This document shows positions 25,418-33,224 of a stretch of DNA of 64,000 nt, in pieces; position 1 is the first letter of the stretch, and each line of letters starts with the position of its first letter. A model generated the notes under the pieces. That model was not told the DNA's origin, made no database searches, and was given only the letters and a program-made list of their open reading frames with translations. The DNA is from UBA2561 sp964577275 (GTDB lineage: Bacteria > Bacteroidota > Bacteroidia > Cytophagales > Thermoflexibacteraceae). The stretch lies in NCBI GenBank assembly GCA_964577275.1, contig CAZNYR010000004.1, forward strand, positions 19,293 through 83,292, in the 5' to 3' direction. The translations under genes and the position numbers were made by a program.

Positions 25418-27322
25418 ATGAATAATCTTACAAAAATTACCTTATTTTCAATCGCTATTTTGTTGTTTTATCTCCATAAAAGCGGTGATTTATTGGCACA
25501 AAATGAACTGGGAAAACGGCGACAAATCGAAAGTGCTTTAGTTTTATTGAAAAATGAAACGTCAATTATTCCCATCAAAAAATTAGATAAAACGAAGATT
25601 CAGGTAGTTAGTATTGGGCTAAAAAGCCATGTTTTTTTTCGGGAAATGTGTGCCAAATATACCGACATTGAGGCAGATTCCTTGCGTACAGATATTTCTG
25701 AAAATCAAATCAAATCAAAATTTAATCAACTGAAAAACAATGATTTAAATATTATTTCGATTTCAAATACAGATTCTTTAACTCAAGATTTAATTCGATT
25801 TATTGAACAGCAGATGAGTAAAAAAAATACAATTTTATGTTTTTTTGACCCCGCCGATAAATTGCACTTTTATAAGAATCTGAATCAAACTTCAGGATTA
25901 GTCTTGGCGCATCATGCCGATAAATTAACGCAAGAATTGACTGCTCAGCTTCTGTTTGGGGGCATCGGAGCGATAGGGCGACTACCAACCGATATTCTGC
26001 CACATTTCAGACGAGGCGATGGATTAAAAACAGAAAATAATTTTCGATTAAAATACACAATTCCCGAAGAAGTAGGTTGGAATAGTAAAACCTTACATCA
26101 ACGTATTGATTCGGTCGGAAGACTTGTTTTAACAAAAAAAGTAGCCCCAAATTGTCAGATTTTAGTTGCCAAAAATGGAAAAATTATTTTTCATAAAGCC
26201 TATGGATTTCATACTTACGCCCAAAAACAGCCCATTCGTTTGGATGATTTATATGATATGGCTTCAGTTTCTAAAATCACAACTGCTTTGCCTGCGCTGA
26301 TGAAATTGCATGGCGAAAATCAGTTCGATTTAGAGGCAAAACTAAGCGATTATTTGCCCTATTTTGCTGATTCTGACAAAGATACCTTGCGTTTCCGTCC
26401 CATGTTAGCGCATCAGGCACGCCTCACACCTTGGATTCCGTACTGGCAATATGCTTTCCGAAAAGGTGGCTCAAAATTATGGCAACATTACCAAATTGGT
26501 GATAAGTTTCCAAAACGAGCTTTTCGGAATAAAACATTTAAAAATAAACAATCAAATCGTTTTCCTACACAAATTACAAAATCACTTTTTTTGCATAAAA
26601 ATTATCAAGAAGAAATTTTTAGATACATCAAAGAGTCAAAATTATTGCCAGAAAAAAAACCAGAAAAAAAATACGTTTATTCGGGTGTCTCATTTTTTTT
26701 GTATCCTACCATTATCGAAAAAATTACACAGACTAATTATGAGACCTATCTGAATCAAAATTTTTATCATCCTTTGGGCGCAAAAACATTGGTTTACAAT
26801 CCTTTACGTTATTTTCCGAAACATCGTATTTTGCCTACCGAATATGATTCTGCCTTTCGCAAGCAACAAATTCACGGCATCGCACATGACGAAGGCGCAG
26901 CCGTTATGGGCGGAGTTTCGGCAAATGCAGGGCTGTTTGGCAATGCGAATGATTTAGCCAAATTGATTCAAATGTATCTCCAAAAAGGTTATTATGGCGG
27001 AAAAAGGTACATCGCCGAAAAATCACTCGATGAGTTCACAAAGTGTCATTATTGTAACGAAGGAAACCGCCGAGGATTAGGTTTTGATAAGCCGCCTATT
27101 ACTGAAGCCGAACGCCAAGACCCCAGTGTTTCGTTGGATGCCAGTGCCGAAAGTTTCGGACATTCAGGCTTTACGGGGACATACGTTTGGGCTGACCCCA
27201 AGCATGAATTAATTTTTATTTTTCTTTCCAATCGAGTATATCCGACCCGAAATAATCGAAAACTGTATCAACTTAATATTCGCCCTACGATTCATCAAAT
27301 TTTGTACGATATGATGAACTAA
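25418..27322 (+). CDS. Exported GH3 C-terminal domain fused to beta-lactamase-like serine hydrolase, GH3 catalytic domain missing
   Basis: A 634-residue exported protein with a signal peptide (residues 1-28). Residues about 38-195 resemble the GH3 C-terminal (alpha/beta sandwich) domain: ALVLLKNETSIIPI, LTAQLLFGGIGAIGRLP. From about 215 a beta-lactamase/PBP-C fold begins: IDSVGRLVLTKKVAPNCQILV, the nucleophile motif MASVSK with Ser283 and Lys286, a YSG motif in YVYSGVSFFLYP near residue 425 as the general-base Tyr, and FGHSGFTGTYVW as the KTG-equivalent. Many Bacteroidota encode GH3-beta-lactamase fusions of about 950-1000 residues that start with the GH3 catalytic TIM barrel. Here that barrel is absent although the signal peptide is intact. 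It probably acts as a D-amino-peptidase or amidase on peptidoglycan. Context gives no further clue. Confidence 0.85.
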   Translation: MNNLTKITLFSIAILLFYLHKSGDLLAQNELGKRRQIESALVLLKNETSIIPIKKLDKTKIQVVSIGLKSHVFFREMCAKYTDIEADSLRTDISENQIKSKFNQLKNNDLNIISISNTDSLTQDLIRFIEQQMSKKNTILCFFDPADKLHFYKNLNQTSGLVLAHHADKLTQELTAQLLFGGIGAIGRLPTDILPHFRRGDGLKTENNFRLKYTIPEEVGWNSKTLHQRIDSVGRLVLTKKVAPNCQILVAKNGKIIFHKAYGFHTYAQKQPIRLDDLYDMASVSKITTALPALMKLHGENQFDLEAKLSDYLPYFADSDKDTLRFRPMLAHQARLTPWIPYWQYAFRKGGSKLWQHYQIGDKFPKRAFRNKTFKNKQSNRFPTQITKSLFLHKNYQEEIFRYIKESKLLPEKKPEKKYVYSGVSFFLYPTIIEKITQTNYETYLNQNFYHPLGAKTLVYNPLRYFPKHRILPTEYDSAFRKQQIHGIAHDEGAAVMGGVSANAGLFGNANDLAKLIQMYLQKGYYGGKRYIAEKSLDEFTKCHYCNEGNRRGLGFDKPPITEAERQDPSVSLDASAESFGHSGFTGTYVWADPKHELIFIFLSNRVYPTRNNRKLYQLNIRPTIHQILYDMMN

Positions 27323-27352
27323 TGAATTGATTTGATTTTAAATTTTCTACAA

Positions 27353-27390
27353 AAAAAATGCGTCCAAAAAATAATTTGGGCGCATTTTTT
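27353..27390. terminator. Bidirectional terminator between convergent genes
   Basis: AAAAAATGCGTCCAAA and TTTGGGCGCATTTTTT pair around a 6-base loop, one mismatch. It has an A-run on the left and a T-run on the right, serving both the serine hydrolase and tig. Confidence 0.85.
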
Positions 27391-27410
27391 ATAATTTATT
27401 TTAACGAAAA

Positions 27411-28814
27411 CTATGCTTCTATTACTTCTTCCATTTCCTCAACAATTTGAAGAGTATCATTTTCAGCCTCTGCTTTTTCCCACGCTTCTCTGCTAAAGTC
27501 TTCAAATTCTTTGCGAGTCATTTCGACAGTTTGAATCTCTAACGAATCTTTGAAAATATTGAACAATCGTCCGATTTTAAGCATATTGAAAATCATACGC
27601 AAATCCTCCTGATTTTCAGTATTGTGCATATATTGCTGAACGAGCATATCCATAAAGCTATCTTCCAGGTGCAAAACATTCATATTATAATATTGCACAA
27701 ACAACTGATCTTTGATATGTTTGATGAATGCTTCTTCTTCAATCTGCTCTATGTTATGGTCTGCAAAAGCCTTACGTAGTGCCAATTCCCATATCAAAGA
27801 ATTCTTAAATTGAAGAAAATTTTCTTCTAAGTTGTCTTGTGTAATACTTTCGTTAGATAACAACCATCTACGGGCAAAATCATCTGGAAATTCGGGGTTC
27901 AGTTGTTCATTAACTGCCTTATGGAAATCCATAATTAACAAATTTCTTGAATGCACATCATAATATTTTTGACTTGCCTCCCGCACTTTGCTACGAAATT
28001 GAGCCTCATCCGTTACGACATTTTCCCCAAAAACTTTATCAAAAAAATCTTGATTGATTTGGGCAGGAATTGCTCTGGAAATATTGTGTAACTCAAAGGT
28101 AAATTCTCCCTTCAAGTCAGACACATTCTCATTATTATTTAAGGTTTTGATTTTTGAGTCTTCTGGAAATGCTGCTCGGAGGTCAAAAGTAACTACGGCA
28201 TCTTTTTTGATGCCAATAAACTTATCTCGCTCATTTTCAGCTACTTCCTGAACATTGAAGCGTACTGCCTCCGAAAAATGTTCGCCCTGTATGAACTTAC
28301 CCATCAAGACATCATTTGGCTGGCTTTCTTCTGCCTGAGGGTATTCGCCATATTGACGCTGCAATTCCTCGATGTATTCGTCAAGGTCTTGCTCTGGAAT
28401 TTCGATTTTGCGTTCGGTAAATTGCCCCAAATTATGAACAAACGACTGCACATCAATTTCGGGTTCTAATCCAATTTCGTAAGTGAAGGTAAATTCTTTT
28501 TGCGTATCCCAATCAATTTCTGGCAAATTTTTATCATCAAAAAGAGGCTGAGCTATTAACTTGATTTCTTTTTCTACAATGTAATGTTTGAGCGTATTTT
28601 CGGCAGCTTGCAAAACTGTATCCGCCAGGACAGATTTACCATACATCTTTTTTATCAGATTAACAGGCACTTTACCCGGACGAAAGCCTTTCATGTTTGC
28701 TTTTTTGGCGTGTTCCTTCAAGGCATTATTAACCTTATCCGTATAATCCGTTTCACTAATTTTTACCGTAATTGAGGCGGTAAACTTGTCTATTTTTTCC
28801 AGCGTAACTTCCAT
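27411..28814 (-). CDS. tig: Trigger factor
   Basis: A 467-residue ribosome-bound chaperone. The N-terminal ribosome-binding domain MEVTLEKIDKFTASITVKISE with FRPGKVPVNLIKKMYG carries the ribosome docking loop (the usual GFRxGxxP signature). A middle region (about residues 160-260) is the diverged FKBP-like domain. Peptidyl-prolyl isomerase residues are poorly conserved, as often in Bacteroidota, so chaperone activity may be all that remains. The C-terminal helical arms run to VEEMEEVIEA. Length is slightly greater than the E. coli protein. It is leftward, convergent with the serine hydrolase and sharing its terminator. It is often next to clpP, but not here. Confidence 0.95.
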   Translation of the reverse strand: MEVTLEKIDKFTASITVKISETDYTDKVNNALKEHAKKANMKGFRPGKVPVNLIKKMYGKSVLADTVLQAAENTLKHYIVEKEIKLIAQPLFDDKNLPEIDWDTQKEFTFTYEIGLEPEIDVQSFVHNLGQFTERKIEIPEQDLDEYIEELQRQYGEYPQAEESQPNDVLMGKFIQGEHFSEAVRFNVQEVAENERDKFIGIKKDAVVTFDLRAAFPEDSKIKTLNNNENVSDLKGEFTFELHNISRAIPAQINQDFFDKVFGENVVTDEAQFRSKVREASQKYYDVHSRNLLIMDFHKAVNEQLNPEFPDDFARRWLLSNESITQDNLEENFLQFKNSLIWELALRKAFADHNIEQIEEEAFIKHIKDQLFVQYYNMNVLHLEDSFMDMLVQQYMHNTENQEDLRMIFNMLKIGRLFNIFKDSLEIQTVEMTRKEFEDFSREAWEKAEAENDTLQIVEEMEEVIEA

Positions 28815-28910
28815 TCTTCAGGGATTAAATCAAGTTTATGATGTCCAAACAAAAAACCTCAACTTTAGTCGGTAGAAAAAGCTGAGGATCAATATGTTAC
28901 ATTATTTTTG

Positions 28911-28992
28911 TGCGGGCGGAGGGACTCGAACCCCCACACCGTAAAGTACTAGATCCTAAGTCTAGCGCGTCTACCAATTTCGCCACGCCCGC
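28911..28992 (-). tRNA. tRNA-Leu (anticodon UAG)
   Basis: The minus strand folds into an 82-nt class II cloverleaf. It has acceptor stem GCGGGCG/CGCCCGC, a D-arm around GGCGAAATTGGTAGACGC, anticodon stem CTAGA/TCTAG with loop CTTAGGA giving anticodon UAG, a long variable arm, and a T-arm GGGGGTTCGAGTCCCTCC. CCA is not encoded. Confidence 0.96.
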
Positions 28993-29005
28993 AAAAAATC
29001 GATTG

Positions 29006-29036
29006 CAAAGATAGTTGGATTTTTCTTTTTTCCCAA
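29006..29036 (-). promoter_or_regulatory. Promoter of tRNA-Leu
   Basis: On the minus strand TTG is followed after 20 bases by TATCTTTG, an exact match to the Bacteroidota TTG-N20-TAnnTTTG pattern, 13 bp upstream of the tRNA 5' end. Confidence 0.8.
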
Positions 29037-29051
29037 GAAAACCAAAAAAAG

Positions 29052-32000
29052 TTACAGATTCGTAGGCAAAAATACGCCGAAGGTCGTTCCGACATGAAGT
29101 TCGCTTTCCACTTCCAATTTGCCACGATGATGTTCGATAATTTCTTTCACAATCGGCAAGCCCAGCCCCGTACCTTCATTGATGGGTTTGGTCGTAAAAT
29201 ACGGCTCAAAAATCCGTTCTTGCGTTTCTGGATTCATGCCTATTCCCGTATCTGTAATTTGTATAAGTAACTGATTTTGAGTCATTAAAAATTGGGTTTT
29301 AATCGTGATGGTGCCTTTTTCAGGAATCGCCTGAATCGCATTGGCTAATAAATTCATAAATACTTGGTTCATTTGTCCACCATAACACCGAATCAGCGGC
29401 AAATCAGCGGCATAGTTTTGTTGTATTTCGATGCGATGTTTATAGCTATTTTTCAGGATAACTAACGTAGAATCAAGGCTTTCGTGAATATTCGTTTCCT
29501 GTAATTCATCGGTATTTTTGCGTGCAAAATTACGCATACTTTTGACGATTTCGAGGGTTCGCTCCGTGCCTCGCACCACATCATTGCTGATTTCGGTGAT
29601 GTCCTGTTTGAGTTCTTGGTATTCGATTTCGTCTTTATAATCCAAAATTTGTGTCAGAATTTGTCCAAAATCTTGGGCAGGGCAGGTTTCGAGTTTTTCG
29701 TATTTTTCCAGTAACTCCTTCATTTCCAGCCAATAAATTTGTAATGAATCCGCTCCGTTGTGTGCATAAGAAATGGGATTATTGATTTCGTGTGCGATGC
29801 CTGCGACCTGTTGTCCTAAGGATGCCAGTTTTTCGGCATGAATGAGTCTTTCCTCCGTAAATCGCAATTTATCAAGTTGTTTTTTTACAATTTGATTGAT
29901 TTTATGCTCACGTAATTTTTGGCGTTCTTCGAGTAATTTATTATAATTAGAAATATCCACTAATATCCCTTCCCAATGGATTAACTTGCCATCATCATCA
30001 TAAATGCCCATGCCCCGCTCGAAGACTCTTTTGCGGATTTTTGTCTTCGTAATCAGTCGGTAATCTTGCTCAAAAATCATTTGATTTTTTATGGCTTCTG
30101 CCAAATTTTTTTGCAAAAATATGCGTTCTCTCTTATCGACCAATTCTCGAAAATATAAGGGCATTTTGCTGACTTCTTCTGAATTATAACCCGTAATTTC
30201 AAGCAAACAATCATTCAAAAATTGAATATTATTTCCCTGATTATCAATCTGAAAGATTAAAATATTCATCTGCTGTAATAAGGATTGCAAGTCTAATCTT
30301 TGATGCGTTTCGTGTTCGAGAAATTCTTGGATTTTTTCACTTTTGAGGCGCAATTCTTCGGTATTGTACCGAAGTTCCTCTTGTTGCCTGATGAATTGTT
30401 GATTTTTGTTTTCAAGCTCCTGCGTATATGTCGTGATAGTCTGTTCGAGTTCTTGGTTTTTCTGCTCAAGCATTTGCTGATTTTCTTTGAGATGGATTTC
30501 TCGCTCAACCAATTCTATGGTTTGCGTTTCGAGATGTAGCAAACTTTGGCGTAAGGTTTCTTCATTAAGTTGTAATGATTTGTTAATTTTTTTACTTTCA
30601 TGTAGTAATTCTTCGATATACAAGTTATCTCGTAATCCAGCCAAATTAACAGCCATATTCGGTGCTAATTTTTCCAAAAATCCTAGACTTTTATCCGCAA
30701 TATTTTCCAACGAATTCAATATCAAAACGCCTTCGGTTTGTTGGGCTACCAACAAAGGCATGACATAAACCGACTTGATACGCACCCATTTGCCCGCCAC
30801 CTTGAGCTGCTCGCTGACTTGCTCTTCATAAAATAAGATTTCCTCCTGACTACGAGCCACTTCGCCCACAATGCCAGCCCCAAAATCCAGCCGTTCGGGC
30901 AGATGCTGCTCGACCCCAAAACAGTATTTGGCAAGCAATCGAAGTTCCTGCGTTTTTCCCTGCGGAACGGCATAAATCGCCGACTGAAATGCCCCCAAAT
31001 AATCCGTTAATTGTGCCAAAAGCGCATACGCCCAGTCTTCTGCTTTTTGTCCTGTCTCGTGGCGCATTAAATTGGTAAACTTGGTTAATCCTGTATCATA
31101 AAACTGGAGATTTTCTCGACTTTTTCGGAAATATTCTTGTTGGTTTTTGATGTCATCCACCGAAAACCCAATCGCCAAAAACCGCTCGATAGTTCCGTCA
31201 GTATTAAATAACGGACTGATAGTCAGGCTAATCCAAACTGATTTGTGAAACGCTGTTTTCAGTTCGATTTCTTCTTGTAAAAATTGAATTCCTGTGAAAT
31301 TTCGGGCAAAAAATTCAGTCAATTCTGCCTTGAAATTAGCATTCAAAATAAAGTTAAAAACGGAAGTATTGGCTAATTTTTCGGGCGACACCTGAATTAG
31401 TTCAGAAAATTTATCATTGCACATCAAGATTTGACCTTCGGCATCCAGTTCGAGCGTAGCAATGACCTGATTGGTAATTTCGGTGCGTTGATTCAGTTCT
31501 TGATTTAAGGCTTCTAATTGTACTTTTTGAAGATGCTGTATTTCTCCAGAAGCCTGCTCTAACTGCTCACGTTGTGCCGAAAGCTCTTCCATATTTTGAT
31601 GCAATTCTTCTTGTTGTGCTTGCATCTGTTGGTTTTGAAGTTCGGTTTCGTCAAGGAGTTTTAAGATATTGTTATTCAGGCGGTTACTGATTTTTAGGAA
31701 ATAAATAAATCCCCCAGCGACATAAGTAAAAGCAATTAAAATACCTATGCTATAAAGCAAGTCATAATTCAACTTAATAGCATAACTAAAGCTAAATATA
31801 TCATCAAAAATTGGAAAAACATAATATGATAAAATCAATAAAACTAATGAAATATAAATATACTTCCGTTCACGAGTATTGGCATAATCAAAAACCAACA
31901 TAACCACAGAAATTTGTGCCAGATAGTAATTTCCAACCCAAAATAACATCGGTGGCGCACCTTCAGGATTGAACCAAACGGCACCAAATAAAGGATACAA

Positions 32001-32270
32001 AATCGCCAGTGCCACGTTGATAATTTTTGCTACTTGTGGCTTTTGATAATGTGCCAGCACAAAACTCAAGACCGAAAACGGGATATATGCCCAAATAACC
32101 CACATGGCATAGGGATGAACCGCAAAGTATAAAACGATGCCAAACAAAAAAGCAGCAAGAATATTTTGGAACGCTAAGATATTGTTTAGCAGGATAGTAC
32201 GCCTTTCGGTATCTGATTGGGACGGCTGACATCCGAGCGATAAAAATTGGGTTAAAGTATAATTTTTCAT
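29052..32270 (-). CDS. Large membrane sensor histidine kinase (PAS-GAF-PAS)
   Basis: A 1072-residue sensor kinase. It has an N-terminal membrane domain of about six or seven helices (residues 28-200), a coiled coil (205-255), a PAS domain (about 265-385), a GAF domain (about 405-555), a long coiled coil (560-660), a second PAS/PAC (about 665-795), then HisKA with the phosphorylation site in LASLGQQVAGIAHEINNPISY and HATPase_c with the N box QVFMNLLANAIQAIP, G1 ITDTGIGMN, F box IFEPYFTTK and G2 EGTGLGL. There is no receiver, so phosphate must go to a separate response regulator, and none is adjacent. The membrane segment shows no recognised sensor. The kinase is probably autophosphorylating. 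Its start lies 150 bp from psd on the same strand, suggesting an independent transcript. Confidence 0.92.
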   Translation of the reverse strand: MKNYTLTQFLSLGCQPSQSDTERRTILLNNILAFQNILAAFLFGIVLYFAVHPYAMWVIWAYIPFSVLSFVLAHYQKPQVAKIINVALAILYPLFGAVWFNPEGAPPMLFWVGNYYLAQISVVMLVFDYANTRERKYIYISLVLLILSYYVFPIFDDIFSFSYAIKLNYDLLYSIGILIAFTYVAGGFIYFLKISNRLNNNILKLLDETELQNQQMQAQQEELHQNMEELSAQREQLEQASGEIQHLQKVQLEALNQELNQRTEITNQVIATLELDAEGQILMCNDKFSELIQVSPEKLANTSVFNFILNANFKAELTEFFARNFTGIQFLQEEIELKTAFHKSVWISLTISPLFNTDGTIERFLAIGFSVDDIKNQQEYFRKSRENLQFYDTGLTKFTNLMRHETGQKAEDWAYALLAQLTDYLGAFQSAIYAVPQGKTQELRLLAKYCFGVEQHLPERLDFGAGIVGEVARSQEEILFYEEQVSEQLKVAGKWVRIKSVYVMPLLVAQQTEGVLILNSLENIADKSLGFLEKLAPNMAVNLAGLRDNLYIEELLHESKKINKSLQLNEETLRQSLLHLETQTIELVEREIHLKENQQMLEQKNQELEQTITTYTQELENKNQQFIRQQEELRYNTEELRLKSEKIQEFLEHETHQRLDLQSLLQQMNILIFQIDNQGNNIQFLNDCLLEITGYNSEEVSKMPLYFRELVDKRERIFLQKNLAEAIKNQMIFEQDYRLITKTKIRKRVFERGMGIYDDDGKLIHWEGILVDISNYNKLLEERQKLREHKINQIVKKQLDKLRFTEERLIHAEKLASLGQQVAGIAHEINNPISYAHNGADSLQIYWLEMKELLEKYEKLETCPAQDFGQILTQILDYKDEIEYQELKQDITEISNDVVRGTERTLEIVKSMRNFARKNTDELQETNIHESLDSTLVILKNSYKHRIEIQQNYAADLPLIRCYGGQMNQVFMNLLANAIQAIPEKGTITIKTQFLMTQNQLLIQITDTGIGMNPETQERIFEPYFTTKPINEGTGLGLPIVKEIIEHHRGKLEVESELHVGTTFGVFLPTNL

Positions 32271-32420
32271 GTATGATTTTTTGGCTTATTTCGCACTTGT
32301 AACTTAACCCAAAATCATTCCTTTTTGATTCCAATTCGGAGAATTTTACGAAAATGGTTTCGTGGCACAAATTTTAAAGTCCGTGCCACGAATTATTTTG
32401 CCAAATATTGAATCTATGCC

Positions 32421-33110
32421 CTAATTTTGGTGTGTTTCGGTATTTTTGTGAGGTTTTAGTCGTGCCAAAACCGTTTTTCCACCTTTTGTTTTTTGGTTGA
32501 GATTGACCACAATTTCGGCATCGAGCGGGACAAAAATATCAACGCGCGAGCCAAATTTGATGAAGCCAAATTCCCTTCCTTGTTGCACACTTTGTGCCTC
32601 TTGGACATACCAACAAATACGGCGTGCCAATGCGCCTGCAATCTGACGCATCAAAATTTCTGTGCCGTCCCGATGCTGAATCACGATGGTGGTGCGTTCG
32701 TTTTCGGTGGATGATTTGGGATGCCAAGCCACCAAATATTTTCCTGAATGATATTTCACATATTTGACAATGCCCGAAATTGGATTTCGATTGATATGAA
32801 CATTAATCGGGGACATAAAAATAGAAATTTGGCGGCATGGACGTTTGAGATATTCGGTTTCTTGGGTCTGTTCGATAACCACGACTTTGCCATCCGCAGG
32901 CGCAATAATTTCGTCTTCTTGTGCGGTAATCGTCAGGCTGGGATTACGGAAAAATTGAAGGACAATCAAAAAAAGTATCAAGCTGATAATCAGTAAGATA
33001 TTTTGAATTAAAATGGCTTCGGGCAGGGCAAAATATACGCCATAATTGAGTGCGCCCAGCACTACGGTTGTGATTAAAAGACTCGGATAGCCTTCTCGAT
33101 GAATGGTCAT
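32421..33110 (-). CDS. psd: Phosphatidylserine decarboxylase, pyruvoyl type
   Basis: A 229-residue Psd that makes phosphatidylethanolamine from phosphatidylserine in the inner membrane. Hydrophobic helices at about residues 12-30 and 34-52 anchor it. Conserved sequences are PADGKV (71-76), FMSPINVHINRNP (98-110) with His104, and the self-cleavage site FGSR (186-189). Cleavage between Gly187 and Ser188 would give the alpha and beta chains, with Ser188 becoming the pyruvoyl group. This short form resembles the archaeal/Bacteroidota group. The partner gene pssA, usually adjacent in this phylum, is not visible. It is preceded by a TAACTTTG promoter element. Confidence 0.95.
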   Translation of the reverse strand: MTIHREGYPSLLITTVVLGALNYGVYFALPEAILIQNILLIISLILFLIVLQFFRNPSLTITAQEDEIIAPADGKVVVIEQTQETEYLKRPCRQISIFMSPINVHINRNPISGIVKYVKYHSGKYLVAWHPKSSTENERTTIVIQHRDGTEILMRQIAGALARRICWYVQEAQSVQQGREFGFIKFGSRVDIFVPLDAEIVVNLNQKTKGGKTVLARLKPHKNTETHQN

Positions 33111-33154
33111 GTTTTATGAAATTTTTAGAATTTAAAATTGCTCAACAAATGACA

Positions 33155-33162
33155 CAAAGTTA
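33155..33162 (-). promoter_or_regulatory. Likely psd promoter, -7 element
   Basis: The minus strand carries TAACTTTG, fitting TAnnTTTG. TTTTG lies upstream at a slightly long spacing (22 bp). The leader to the ATG at 33110 would be about 40 bases. Confidence 0.5.
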
Positions 33163-33224
33163 CGATGTTCACGGCAAGTTTTTCCAAAATAATTGTAAAA
33201 AGCCCCTCATTTTTATATGAGTAT

